Below, piece after piece: positions 21,102 to 33,165 of a stretch of 64,000 bases of DNA (its first letter is position 1; every line of letters begins with the position of its first letter). Made by a program: the position numbers and the translations under genes. The DNA is taken from contig JAHWDD010000016.1 in NCBI GenBank assembly GCA_023897205.1, positions 638,700 through 702,699 on the forward strand. Reading direction: 5' to 3'. Below the pieces are notes generated by a model that worked only from the letters and a program-made list of their open reading frames with translations, had not been told where the DNA came from and did no database searches. Source of the DNA: Exophiala sp. HKRS030. Lineage: Eukaryota; Ascomycota; Eurotiomycetes; Chaetothyriales; Herpotrichiellaceae.

Positions 21102-23097
21102 ATGAAGCGAACTACCCAATGTTGGAGAGTTGAGAAGCTCGATGCGCTTCTCGACAATCTTTTTTTCTGTCCTTCTTGCACGACGTTGCGAACGAGTAGA
21201 CGGCCGAGAACCCTCCAACAACAGCATGCCTGGACGACAGCTAGAACCCGACCTGCCTCAACACTGACTTCGAGTACCGCAGTCAATGCCACAAAGAACA
21301 TACCACCTCGATACAAGCCGCTGTACGATGCGCTGGGAATGTACGGAAAACAGCTTCGGCACAAGTGAACCTCAGCCGATTACAGCTTGCTTTACAAGGC
21401 CTCGAGTCGGAAGCTCCCACGACGCGGGTCGCTGTCCTAGGGCTCGACACCCAAGTGACTGCCCGAAGGTTGGTTCGACTACTACTGGCTGATGCATTGG
21501 AAGATGAGAGCAAATGGGAAAAAGACTTGTTGAACAACACACAGGATTCAGGGCAGGCATTGATACTTCGTTATGGACAGCTACCCAACACCAATCTCCA
21601 AACGTCACGGAGATCTTTGCCTATTCTCAACATCCCTTCGGCGGTGTTAGAAAGGTACAACGTTGAAATATTAGTGTCATCTATCAGCTCACTTCGTAAT
21701 GGAGAGCTATTGCAGGGCGTCGAAACGGTGACACCGGATGCCTTTCTCTCACCATCCATTGAAACCCCGACCTCGGCCACGGACGCCAAACAACTATAAG
21801 TCAGCCAGTGCACACAAGCCTTCTCGTTGCAAATGGCTTGGATGAACTTTCGGCTGCCGCAGAATTGCTGGCTTCAACGAAGTTCGTTTCCAAGGAGGAT
21901 CGAGTATCGGTAAGGACCGCGGTCAACTTTCAAGATCTCAAGGCAAGAGCCTCTGCAAACATCTTGATTGTAGATGTTCAACAAGCTGAGGATGGTCTAG
22001 CGGCAATTCGCCGGTCCGTTCGTGAAGCAACAACATACGAGCATAAATGGGTCAATTCGGGATTGCCCATCGCGTCAGACTGGCTAGCTCAATCTTCGGC
22101 CCTCAACAGTAAAAAACCATTACCACCACCGGTGAGGTCCTTGGTGTCGTCAATTCTCGCCGAGGCGACACACAACCTCAATTCTCAAGCACAAAGTGAG
22201 ATAGAAACTAGTGCTAATAGAGGATTAAGCCTTGCTGTTCAAACAAACCTCGAATCAAGCATCGAAGAATTCTCCCGCAATGCTCACCAAGAGTTACAGT
22301 CCGGGCTTGCCTCCGCATGGAGTTCTCGCAACTGGCGCAAACTCGCCTGGTTCAAGCTCTTCTGGCGAGTGGACGACGTCGGTTTAATCACTGCAGATCT
22401 TATCACCAATGCATGGCTCCCAAAGACAGAGAGAGCTGTCTATGAACTGTCTGGGCGCCTCTCACAGGTCGGAATAACTCCGGTTGAGGCGAATCTCTTG
22501 CCGCCAGCACAGGAGGTATCACACACGATCCCGGCAGCAGATCACGTGGCACCGGCAATCATTCTGCAAGCTCAGTCTACCCTCGCAACTGATCCTCCTA
22601 TGGAACCTGCTCTAATTAATACAAACGGGACGATGACCGTGACGCTAGTACCCACCACTCAGCCAGTTCCTATATCATCCTCAATCTCACGTTCTCGTGC
22701 CCAACAGATGGAAATAGCCATATTAGACCTCAGCTCCACGGCGCAGCAGATCGTGCTCAAAACGCTATCAATCAGTGGTTTGTCTGCAGGACTTTCTGCG
22801 TTGACCTATGTTTCGTTTGCAAGTGGAAGTCTCTATGAGGCGGGCACAATCTTCGCGCTTGGAACCTCGTACGCTTTGTGGCGAATGCAAGGCGACTGGT
22901 ACAACGCAACGAGAAGCCTGGAAAACAAACTTCTCGACGAAGGACGGATAGTCATTCAGAAGATCGTAGGTCGGATGAGAGACCTTGTCAAGAACGGAAG
23001 TAAAATCGAGGTAGATGAAGTTGAGCTCCAGAGCCGGTTACAGGCAGAGGCGGCTGTAAAGCGTGCGAGGGAAGAGCTAGAGCGCCTCGAAGCATGA
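21102..23097 (+). CDS. Mitochondrial Mmc1-like fungal protein (two single-base frame losses)
   Basis: ATG 21102 to stop 23097; 1996 nt, two short of 666 codons (665 aa). The N-terminus is Cys/Arg-rich and suited to mitochondrial import. The middle carries VNLSRLQLALQGLES, RVAVLGLDTQ and RRLVRLLLADAL. The C-terminal part has LFWRVDDVG, a helical region and two adjacent hydrophobic helices (around AGLSALTYVSFASG and GTIFALGTSYALW), then a coiled basic tail. I believe this is the fungal Mmc1 family (N- and C-terminal domains), reported in mitochondrial organisation; the name is from memory and moderate in confidence. Frame moves 0 to 2 near 21336-21350 (fixed by G4 for G3 at 21336-21338) and 2 to 1 between about 21761 and 21795 (C4 or A3 run). 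Confidence 0.65.
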
Positions 23098-23711
23098 GTT
23101 TCTTGCGTCGGTCCACCGACCAGACCGATAGAATGATAATTTTAATTCACGATTGTGGTCATTAGTTCTTAACGTAATCCACTGATCTAACGCAAGGATT
23201 CAATCGCGCTCCGTTCAAAAGCTGCTCGCTTTCGCTAGCTATGACCCAGATGTGGATCCGTGAATCCCATGTTAAGTGCTATCTTTCATACTCCCGTACG
23301 TGCATTGACTAGGTAAGTGACTAACTAGTAAAAGTAAATCCCGATCCCGATTCCGCTCCCAACCCGATGCATGCTCCGGCCATAGGCAAGTCCGTCACTT
23401 GGAATGTTGGTGGTCCAAGTCGAAAGCTTAAACGCTGTCCATCCATTCGATCAATTTGCACAGCACATGTCAGATTTGTGTCACATTGGTCAACTCGAGT
23501 GGAAATCTGCCTGTTTTGTTTCTGATTCGCTCTCATGATTTATTGTTCGGCGTTCATTATCAAAGTCCTATCTAAGTCTATATCGTAGGCTTAGCCCTGT
23601 GCGGACAAGAGGCCACGAGACAATCAAGGGGAAGCCCTAGGCTCAGTTCCCTCACAAATATGCCCAAATTTCCTGTTCATAATCTCTCATCATGTAATGC
23701 AGTAAAGTAAA
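23098..23711. other. Intergenic between convergent genes
   Basis: About 610 bp of shared 3' flank. A 71-codon minus-strand frame at 23321-23536 has plausible codon use but no family features, and is not called as a gene. Confidence 0.4.
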
Positions 23712-25507
23712 CTACAAAGTATAAATGAAATCTGGTCGCTTGTCGCCAGCAACCCAGATCTCGTCCGCGGACTTGCCGGCGAACATGTTGTCACGACGTC
23801 CTGACAATCGCTTGGAATTCTCCAGTCTCAACAGGAAATGCATGGCGATGCTGCCGCCGAGCAAGAGCACGCTCAAAGCGCCAAGAACAACTCCATGGCC
23901 GACGTAGAAATGAGGCGCGTCCTTCTTGAGATAGATGTTGGATGAGACAATGCCGTTCAAGTTGCCCCAGCCGACGACGATGCCGATGACGACACCTCGC
24001 TTGTAGACGCCGTCGGTATTATTGGCGACCCAGGCCAAGGTGTTGGGGATGCAGGGGTAGATTCCCATGGCGCCCAAGAAGGTGCCGGCATATTGGATCT
24101 TGGGGTTTTGAGACCCGATGAGCATGCAGAACCCGACTATACCGATGGAAGATATTCCCCAGTTAAAGTATCCTCGCAGGCGGATGGTATCCGCAGTCCA
24201 GCCGACTAGGATGGTCAAAGCCGCAGCACAGGCGTATGGTGGGACAGAGAGAAGTTGCGCGTGCGTTCCAGTATATCCCATTCCTCTCAAGATAGTCGGC
24301 AGGAACAAAGAGAAGGCGTACAAAGGAATAAGGCAACCCTGATAGATCAAGGCATAGAGATAAGTCTTCCAATCCTTGAGAGCGGCATAGATATGGCGTT
24401 TGTCGTATTCTTCGTTGGTGGAAGCTTGCTTATCTTCCGCAAGGCGGCGGCGGATTCGGATGCGGTCTTCAGCAGTGAGAAAGCCGGCAGTGTCGGGCCA
24501 ATCGAAAACCATCCACCAGCAGAAGATGCCAACGAAGACAGTGGCAATTCCTTCAATAATGAAAATCCAAGCCCAACCTGGCTTCCCGCTAATGCCGTCC
24601 ATGGTAGCAATTGCTGCGGCGAGGAGGCCACCGAAGGAGCCAGCTAGGGCAGCTGCAGAGAAGAAAGCTGCAGCGCGAATACCGAACTCGCTGCGCTTAT
24701 ACCAGCAGCTTAGATAATAATTGACACCTATGTAAGTGTCAGTATTATTTACATGTGATGATAAAGGTGAAAAACGTACCTGGGAATAGACCGGCCTCAG
24801 CAAGACCTAGGAACCAACGGCATGCTAGTAAACCGGAATAATTGGTGACCAATCCCATCAGTGTCATAATCAGACCCCAGGCAAGAATGATGCCTGTGAA
24901 GAAGTATCGGGGGTGAGTCTCTTGAGCAAGACATTTGTAATTGGCTCGGCAAGGGCATAACTGATCTATAAGAAAGTCTCAGCATGTTGCTGGAGTAATT
25001 TCCACTTGAACTTACAAAGAAGATAGTCAAAGCATTGTTGTAATCATGACCGGCCATCCCAAGATCAGGTTCCAAACCAGCTAGACGTGCATTGCCAATG
25101 TTCGTACGGTCGAGGAAAGAAAGCAAGTATCTTTTGACAAGTCAGCCAGCTGAATAGCGAGTGTTGTGGAAGCTTGTAGGTTGTGATAGGTATGCAGGAC
25201 GGGCGGAGAGTGAGGCCAGATGTAAACATGGTGTGACAAACTGGGATCACTTACAGGAGACACAGCCAGGGGATGAGCCAGCGGTCGACCTTCCACATCA
25301 ACTTGCGATCCTGTTCGGTGGTTAGTGAAGGGCTGGAAGCCAGGCTGGGATCATGAAACCCACAATTGCTGCTCTTTCCTCTGGGGTCTTGTCTGCGTCA
25401 AGATCAGGAAGATCGGATAGGTCCTCTGTACGCTCAATGCGGACATCGGAGACCTTGCCCTCGTGCTTTCCATCCTCGATGGATGATGCGCGTGTGCCCG
25501 TCATCAT
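23712..25507 (-). CDS. MFS anion:cation symporter, Dal5/Tna1-like (single-base frame loss in exon 4)
   Basis: Five exons on the minus strand: 25364-25507, 25255-25310, 25016-25130, 24780-24965, 23712-24727; introns 53, 124, 50 and 52 nt. The protein has about 12 TMs. Landmarks are DRKLMWKVDRWLIPWL before TM1, SFLDRTNIGNARLAGLEPDLGM, AEPITNVLLKRL, WFLGLAEAGLFPG, a Gly-rich TM5 and the central GYTGTHAQLLSVPPYA. This pattern marks the allantoate/nicotinate/vitamin permease family; the substrate cannot be told. Exon 4 is one base short: the run G5 24909-24913 (C5 in the gene) should be C6 to read TPRYFFTGIILAWGL. With it the lengths sum to a whole frame (about 505 aa). It was probably intact in life. 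Confidence 0.88.
24909..24913 (-). other. Apparent 1-bp deletion (C5 for C6) in Dal5-like transporter
   Basis: Before the run the frame reads NVLLKRLTP; after it the conserved RYFFTGIILAWG is one frame over. Flanking splice sites are normal and their phases fit only if one base is added here. Confidence 0.85.
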
Positions 25508-27561
25508 GAACAATATGGTATTGCGACTTTAACTTGGTGATAGTTGATACAAGTGGGAGATTGCTTGCGCTTCTCTGCACAAAAGAGACGCCATCCTGTG
25601 TATAGGGAGGAGGCTTCTTTTATAGACTTTGGCACCTTTGCATAACAGTGCTGTCTCGACACGCATGATCAGTATAATGAACAGCATGTGTTAGTATAGG
25701 AGTGTTGTTCGTCCGACAACCGTTCTCCAGTCCCCGTCCCTTAGCCTTTTTTTCGGCTATGGTTCACCAACCCGGGGTGTGGAGATGGCACGGAGATATG
25801 GAGAAACACGAGGCTGCGCACCCGCACGATGACTATCGGTGACCAATACCATACAAGGAGGGATGATTCGTTGTCTGTGTTCCCTCCTAACTTGCCGGCC
25901 AAGCCCGGCAAATCGCCTCAGTTGGTTGCTGAGCTGCATGAACAGTGAATTTCGCCTAGGGATTTGACCAGAAGCTGGCGACGCCACGGAGTCGCATTGG
26001 ACAAGAAGCAGTCATCTGGTCGCAAGAATGCGCCCGTAAGTGCTTGTCAAGAAAGCTAAGAGATGGAGTCGCCTGTGGAAGGGCTTGTGTCAAGAGTTAG
26101 GCGATGGCATGAGCTTCTAGCGCGGCGCTGTCGGCTTCTGGAAGTCAATCGGTATCTCGATGATTGGTTCAAAGAGGTTGCCACCTAACCCTCCGAGGCG
26201 CCACATCCTCAAGTCACCTACAGCTGTTGGTCGGCAATTGTCCTTCGGCCATTGGTGCCGAAATAAGTGGTGTGATTCAGTCGTGGTATCATTGCACGAT
26301 TGATCGGTCAGCATCAAAACAATATCACCCAGCGTGCCGAACAGGAGGAAGCGTTTTCACTATCCGCACATGAGAGCGAGCTTGCCTGGGTTGCCTGGGT
26401 TCGTCAAAGAGCCAGCCAGACCAAGATGTTAAACCGAAAATGTTCGGCACGCCCTCCAGAGACTCCACCTTCACGATAGTCAAAACAGAATATCGAAAAT
26501 CCAATCTGAAGGTTCGGGCTACCGGATGCTAGAGAGTTCAAAATCGTGCTTGGATGCGACGTGTGAGCGTACTACTCACCAGACCTTTCACTGGGGTTCA
26601 GGCCGAGTCCATAGCTGGTGTCACATGTCTGCTGTAAGATGTTCCACAGGCTACCGCCGCAGATATTGACATCGCCAAGAGAGAACCTTAACATTGTTTA
26701 AGGCGATAAGCTGTTAGTAATTTCTACCTCCAAACAATCGTGTGGGTTCGAGTGGCGGTCTTGTCTTAGTCCGAGACGAAATTGCTTCCACAAATAAGGT
26801 GACGACCTTCTGATCACCAGCCAGCAATGGTTGAAGACGACAGATTTTCTCCAGGATGGTCCAGGCGTGTAAGTCCGGGTTCGCATTTGTCGGGCCTGCT
26901 ACGAAACGGAAGCCTGGTGATTTATAAATATAAAGACAGGTTCTTGGGCAACTCGGGATCAAGTGCAACAAGGCCAGAGTCATGGGATTTTGGCCACATG
27001 GACGATTCTGTCATCCGGTGAAACCAGCATCCGATCCCATCGAGATCCAGTATGGCGGATTAAACATGTTCCGGGGACCCGGATGGACCCGGGGCAGGTC
27101 GGGGGCAGAACAAAAGTGCCTGAGGGGAGCCTCCGCAAAACTTGTTATTACCTAGGTGCCTAGTATGTAGATAGATGCCTAACCTAGGTAGGTAGGTACT
27201 CAGATGTCATTTAGATCTATCCATACCATACCTCATGAACTTTATGAAATTGTGGATGACCCACCAAGCAAGTACAAGCCGCAGGACCTTCGAGAATGAG
27301 TTACTTGGACTCTAGCTGCGATGGCATCTCCCAGCAAAGCCAAGCCCTTTGAGAAGATCCGACATGTTGCTTCTGGCCTCGACCAGCCCATGCAGGTGGC
27401 ACCATTAAAAGCGTTCCCTGGTGATAATCTGGAGGAGCATTTTGGCGACCCTCTGAATACACTAATGCTCGCAATTCACAATTCCAATTGTTCTATCAAA
27501 AGTCTGTCCCTAATTTTTGATTTTCCTATTGTACATTTTTCTCCGACAACCAAGCGGGATC
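25508..27561. other. Two-kb gene-poor intergenic region
   Basis: It holds the promoter of the Dal5-like transporter on its left. At about 27151-27198 there is a cluster of CCTAGGT/TAGGTAGG-type repeats. An 88-codon frame at 27321-27587 overlaps the GPCR 3' end and lacks family features. No other gene is supported. Confidence 0.45.
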
Positions 27562-28955
27562 TCAGATCGATGAGGGATATTGCCTAGGACGCTTCCGTGG
27601 GGACCAGCCGGCGACCTTATTCCTCCATCCCAACATAAGCTCGGCAAGCCCACAGGAGGTGTCTGAAGCGACACTTGGTCTTCTAGGCGTGGTGCAAGTC
27701 ACAAAGTCGCGACACTCTGACCAACTGGTTACTGTATAGATGATGGCATTGCCGAACCCGTGGAATGGGATGCAGATTGAAGACGCTAGGTAAAGACTGT
27801 ATATCTGATTGTTGGGAGCAATAAAAGTATTGTACACTCGATTCACGCTGATGGGAACCCAGGTGATCAAAAGAACAATGGTGTATAGGAAGGCGAACTG
27901 AGCATACTTCCAATGGGCGGCATCAAAGCGAGACGGGGTTTTCCGGAGAGCGGTTTGACTAGTCGTGGATTGGGTTCGTTCACGCCGGATCTGAGCCATA
28001 TATTGGTCCGAAGGGGATCTTGCGGGTTGTGTATCAATGGAGCGAGTAGGTGCCAGACGCTGGAGATCTTTTGTCTGGGGATCCTCCGAATAATCGGGCT
28101 CCGTGAATGCGACTTGAGACGGCCGATTGTCCTGATCTGAGGAACTGATAGATTCGGGGATGCCATCGGGGCGATACCACTCGGAATTGCTGTCAAGGCG
28201 ACCGGAATATTGGTGCAGCGGGTTTGTAACCTTGACAGCATGCAGCCGTCGGCGCACCTGAAGAATGTTTTTGCCACTAAGCGCAAACAACAATAAAGAG
28301 CTAAGAATCGAAATCCTACGACATGTCAATTGGTCATGGCCCAAGTGGTTTTCGGTGAGTCGATCTGGATTGCACATACCAGATTGGAATATAGAAAGCC
28401 ACCAGCCTTAGAAGACCCGATTCCCGAGAGATCCAGCACCATGCCGTTGCATCACCATACACCGTGCGGCCATTTGGGCGCCAGCAAAGAAACGTCAACG
28501 CAGAGGGAAAGGGCAGTGCGAATGCTAGACCAATGCCCAACACATCGGTCTTCTTGAGTTCCTTGAGATTTCGTTGATGTTTGACCGTCCAATAGACATT
28601 CAGAGCCATGACTGTGACCTTGAGGAATCATCAGCTGCACGTCGTATTCAAGGCGACGACAATTACATACCAGCAGTGGGTCCGTCATAACAAACCAGGT
28701 GATCAAGAAACCCTGAGTCTGGCAAAACGCCGAGTTCCTGCCTGCCGCCACGGGATATCTTCCCCAGGAATAAGCCACGCATGCCATGGTGTTTGAAATG
28801 GAAATGCAGAAACTGAAGCGATTGACAGGCTTCCGCAGTGGGCGATAGCAGAGGTAACTGATCATGGTCCATGATGATCCAACCAAGGACAAACATGCAG
28901 AGACTCTCGCGGCAACATCCAGTCGATGGAGCGAACCGGGACTGAATGTCGACAT
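27562..28955 (-). CDS. Seven-transmembrane G-protein-coupled receptor, Git3/cAMP-receptor-like
   Basis: Three exons: 28671-28955, 28380-28618, 27562-28315; introns 52 and 64 nt. The product is 425 aa. The first exon encodes the N-terminus and TM1-TM3 (VGSSWTMISYLCYRPLRKP, FCISISNTMACVAYSWGR), the second TM4 and TM5 with CWISRESGLLRLVAFYIPIW, and the third a long polar third cytoplasmic loop (~150 residues), TM6 (FAFLYTIVLLITWVPISVNRVY) and TM7 (SSICIPFHGFGNAIIYTV). The CW-x-x..LR-x-x-x-FYxP pattern at TM5 is typical of fungal cAMP-receptor-like GPCRs. It likely senses a nutrient or related signal through a heterotrimeric G protein; the ligand is unknown. All splice phases fit. Confidence 0.87.
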
Positions 28956-30366
28956 TACATGGTGCGACCCAGGATTTCAGGCGTCGACAAGATGGTACTG
29001 ACAGTACTTGAGTCGATTGTAGAAAATCCGATGGGAGAGGAAGTCAACGACAAGAGGCATGGAGGTGTCGGATGTGAGAGTGGAAACACTCATTGACGTT
29101 GGTGTGTCATCATGAGAAAATAGTAGAGGTGAGGCGGTCTTGACTGGTCTTGGGGAGTGATTAGTACGCGAAGAATCGAAAGTGAAGGTGAGAAAAACAA
29201 GCGAGGGCGGGATGTTCCCTCGGGCGTGGAGTTCGGAAAACGGAGGATGGGGTCACTGGCACCTAGACTGGGGCTATACTTGGGGCACGGGCTTGGGCCG
29301 AGGGCTGAGAACTTGAGAAGCTGTCCTGTAGCCTGTGTGCTCACGCACAGTGACTGAGGACTGTGTGCTGTGTGGCCCATCCAAAGTCTGGGCACCAAAG
29401 CGATTTGACAAGATGCGAGTCTAGACTCGACAAAGGCAAATTTTACATCGAGTTGTGCGCGTGCGTCTCTTGACACGAGATTGTGGACGAATGAGATGGT
29501 TATGAGGCGTCGGGAAGTGGAAAGGTGTCGGTGGGTAGGAGGTGGGAGGTGGGAGGTGGGAAAGATGGCGGCCTCAATCCGAGCCTCCGCAGGTCACATG
29601 CCAAAACCACGTGATCAGCCCTCACCCTCCACGTGATCCATCAGCTGACCAGGAAATTTCAGGCGATATCTCCATTCGTCCCATCCCACACTGGTCACAA
29701 CTAGTGTCTTGCGCACGCTTTGTCACGTATGGATGTACGGGATTATCAATAGCCCTGACCCTACGCTGATGAGTCTGCTACAATCCAAAATTCCTTCCTG
29801 AGTTATCAATCACCTTGCCTTGGACATCAAGTCAGGAAATCACCCAGAGTGCACAGGACTGCGTCATTTTGAGGCGTCATCCAGATTCCACCTCAGGCCC
29901 CACTGTGCCAGCTTGGGCCCTTTGACGATGCCAGGAAAACTCGTTTCCGGAATCCACACTCTATTATCGGTGCTCTCTTCGCATCATGACGCGACCATAC
30001 CCACATCTACCAAGAGAACCAAATCTTGCGCCTGTTATGCGTACCAACGCCGTTGCCCGGAATTAACTCACCTCCTGTGCAGGCATCTTCGAGAGCAGGT
30101 ACAACATACAACAAGTTCGGAATTGAAATCATCACAGCCTTGTGGTTTCAAAACATTTTGGTTGTTATAAACAGTTTTTTGATTCCGGGTCCCTATGCCC
30201 ATTCCCCTCAACCTCCAATTATTGGTACAGAAGTATTAACCCTTGCTTGGGAAAGTGCTTTATAAAGCTCTGCAGTGATTAAACATTCAACAGACTTGAG
30301 AACGCTATGCTGGTTTTCTTTTGGTCGCCAGAAATTCTGGATGCTTGTGTTTCATCGAATACCATA
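28956..30366. promoter_or_regulatory. Long region upstream of the GPCR gene
   Basis: About 1.4 kb. It contains a short tandem GGGAGGT array near 29538-29560 and two copies of CACGTGATC at 29608-29616 and 29630-29638. The long leader is typical of regulated fungal GPCR genes. No coding frame with family character. Confidence 0.5.
29608..29638. promoter_or_regulatory. Pair of CACGTGATC E-box sites
   Basis: Two identical 9-mers start 22 bp apart, about two turns of the helix. CACGTG is a bHLH (Cbf1/USF-like) binding core. They lie about 650-680 bp upstream of the GPCR ATG. Confidence 0.5.
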
Positions 30367-31039
30367 TCAGATTGCGACGGGTTGAAGCTCGACTTTTGAA
30401 CACGAGTTTGGAATTTCCCCGTACGTATAGCCGTTGAGGTTGAAGAGTTGGGGAACACCGTGCCACCAGTCACACGCTTTTGAAAAAGACCGGTTAGTCA
30501 AATCGAGACGCATGATTTTGGGGATTCCACACATACCGAGCCAGCCTCCCACACTGCCATTGAATTGCAAACCTGATGAATTGAAGAAAAATTGCTGCCC
30601 AGACGCAGGAAGTGCCGCAATGCTGATGGTGGCGAGGTTCCATTCTGAAAAATGCAAAGTCAGTCTATAAAAATCTGGTAAGACCAAGGCTGCGGTGACA
30701 TACGCTGATACGGCCCATATCCGATGGCAAGAGGCCAAGGACCAATTTGATTCCCCTCATAGGTAAACACCTGCTGTGTACCATTTAGATAAGCTTCCAT
30801 TGCCCACGAGCGATTCGACGACAATCCAGCATCTCCAAGCCCGGCACCAGTATGGTGTGAGTACAGCCATAACGCCGATTTATTGCTGCCATAATCTTCA
30901 TGCTCCCCATTCACCACGACTGTCTGCAAATAGTAGCGTGATGGGGATTAATTGTCTGCCGAATCTCGAGCATAGGTGAGGCTTGGACAGCCGTGGTCAC
31001 CAACATCAGAGCCATGGCGAGACATGCCGAAAACTGCAT
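30367..31039 (-). CDS. Small secreted protein of a fungal family of unknown function (single-base frame loss in exon 1)
   Basis: Three exons: 30704-31039, 30537-30644, 30367-30476; introns 59 and 60 nt. ATG 31039 opens a clear signal peptide (about residues 1-20, ending VQASP). The mature part begins TINP, and after one added C reads PSRYYLQTVVVNGEHEDYGSNKSALWLYSHHTGAGLGDA, followed by IGPWPLAIGYGPYQ and a WWHGVPQLFNLNG segment. This is a recurrent pattern in secreted proteins of filamentous fungi with no assigned function. The frame is lost at G4 30943-30946 (C4 in the gene). With C5 the coding length is 555 nt (184 aa) and all phases fit. Several N-x-S/T sites suggest glycosylation. Confidence 0.75.
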
Positions 31040-32216
31040 CGTGGTATGCGGATGGCTCGTGCTTCGAAGAGACGTATCGGGCGGATGTGATGTTTGTCGA
31101 TGAGCCAAAGGCGGGGAAGAATGCCCAAATAAGAAATGATGATTGTCAAAATTGATTGGGCAAAACACCAGTAACAGAGGAAACCTCACAATCAATATAT
31201 GCAAATGCAGGAGTAAAGACGTAGAATGAGAACTTTGACCGGTCAATAAAAGAACAAAGATGGAGGCAAGAGTGGCCTCAGCACCTCCATTTTGTAAAGC
31301 CTTGACCGAGGGTGGCAATGGCAATGTGGATATATGGAATTGAGTAGGCACAGGTACAATGTCACGTCCATGCCGGCTGTGCGGCTCAGAGAGGGTATTC
31401 GTGGGTAATGTGGTGCGAAACTGCTCGAATGGATGTGTGCACAGACCAATCGGTGTCACCACCTGAAGGCGGGAAGTTGCAGCAGAGCTTTGGTGTGCGA
31501 CGAGTAGAATCACCTGCTCCAAGACACGATTAGCTTACATCTGGATAGCTGCAGTCAGCTCTGCACGGGAGGCCCTGTCAAACATGGTACCTGGCAGAGT
31601 TAAGCAAATTCTGCTCGGGAAACCAATGTGGAAAATATACCTACATATCTAGGTAGGTAGGCATTGAGCTGCCGTCTGCGGTTCACATGTGAAGATCAAC
31701 AGACTCATGACCAATAATGCCCTTGGAAGAACCACAGCAAACGACAGTATTTACGGGGTAGATTATCAAAGACAATGAGCCTCAACAATTTCTAGGTACA
31801 ACTTACTACTTAAGAACCGGCGTCTACCCCAGTTACGTCATTCGATTTTACCTGAAGCGAGGTCCCTGACCTGCATGGATCTTCGATCGACTCAATGACT
31901 CCTTACAGGGCATCAAGCGTCGTGCATGTCTACCTCAGGTCTGCTCGGGATCGGTGCTGTGCTTCTGCCCGACTCTCGCTTCAACGACGATCTATCGACA
32001 GGAACCAAAAAAGTCATAGTTGTAACATGGATCACCACAGTCCTATGGATCCCTCACTACCACAAGTTTGGGACAATCTTAATCCACAGGGCAAGCCTTG
32101 TATTGTAGTACTTATCTAGTGTTGATATGCATTCAGCATCACGATCCCTTGATAGATATGTAGACATGTCCTGACAATGACCGCCCGGCTCCCATGCATC
32201 GTTCCACCTGCTAGCC
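31040..32216. other. Intergenic region
   Basis: About 1.2 kb between the secreted-protein start and the aldo-keto reductase stop. It has a CTAGGTAGGTAGG-type repeat at about 31650-31662. Short frames (for example 31926-32108) show no family features. Confidence 0.4.
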
Positions 32217-33165
32217 TCAAGATCGGTCGTCTTTGTCGAAAATATGGGTCCAGAACCCTCTAAAATGATGGCTATTGCCGATATTGGAAATCTCTTCCAC
32301 TTCTTTCGGCGTCAGTTTGAAGGTTAGAGCGCGTAGGTAGTCACTCAATCGTTGCTCCTTCGAACTGGTCGTGACAGCAACCACGCCTTGATCGATCACC
32401 CACCTCAGCAGAATCTCGCCAGGATTGACAGCATATTTCTTGGCCAGACTTTGCAGCAACGGGTCCAAAGGCCCACCCGGTACCTTTGTGATCGGAATAA
32501 GAGGACCATATGCTGCCAATTTGATATCCTTGTTTCTATGATAGGCAAGCAAGTCGCCATGCTGCAAGTATGGATGGAACTCAACCTGATTGATTGCAGG
32601 TCGCACTTTGGCCGTCTTGAGAATGGCCTCGAGCTCGGGTTTCAAGAAATTGCTGACACCAATGCTCTTTGCTTTGCCGCTGGCTGCCACTTCTTCCAAC
32701 TGAGACCATTTCTTCTGCAGCTCGCCTTCGTTCCCCTTGGCGAAAAATGGTGCGTGGATGAGGTACAGATCAACATAGTCTAGCCCCAGTTTCTTCAAAC
32801 TTGTATCGATGGCTCCAGGAATGTCCTCGATATTCGTGATGACTTTCGTGGTAACGAAAAGCTTCTCCCGCGGCACTTTACTCTGTTTGATAGCCTCACC
32901 CAGCTCTTCTTCGGTGTTGTACACCTCGGCTCCGTCAAGATGCGTGTATCCAATCGAGATGGCGGTCTTGGCCGCATCGATCAACTTCTGATCTTTTGGA
33001 GAGTTGCCGTCTTTTTTGAACCAAGCTGTCCCGGTGCCGTATGCGATCTAATCATTTTCAACGTCAGCCTCTCAACTGCTAACGCGAGTTGTCTCTACTA
33101 ACGACCGGGATTTTGTTGCCATCAGGCAGCGTGAGGTCTGGGATGGACACATCCAACTTAGCCAT
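32217..33165 (-). CDS. Aldo-keto reductase
   Basis: Two exons, 33106-33165 and 32217-33047, with a 58-nt intron; 296 aa from ATG 33165. The (alpha/beta)8 barrel family is clear: THLDGAEVYNTEEELGEA (catalytic Asp and Tyr), FVTTKV (catalytic Lys), DYVDLYLIHAP (catalytic His), SIGVSNF, INQVEFHPYLQ, and a C-terminal NADPH-binding TTSSKEQRL. It reduces carbonyl groups with NADPH in the cytosol; the closest known relatives are GCY1/YPR1 or xylose-reductase-like AKRs, but the substrate is not determinable. The second exon ends with an FWTHIFDKDDRS tail. No irregularities. Confidence 0.93.

Noticed and set aside
23321..23536. 71-codon minus-strand frame
   Set aside because: Plausible codon use but no domain or conserved pattern and no neighbour logic.
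26698..26760. Possible tRNA around a GGTTCGAGT-like B box
   Set aside because: No acceptor stem pairing or A box was found at the right distance.
27321..27587. 88-codon plus-strand frame with ATG
   Set aside because: Overlaps the GPCR 3' end on the other strand and shows no recognisable features; too weak to call.
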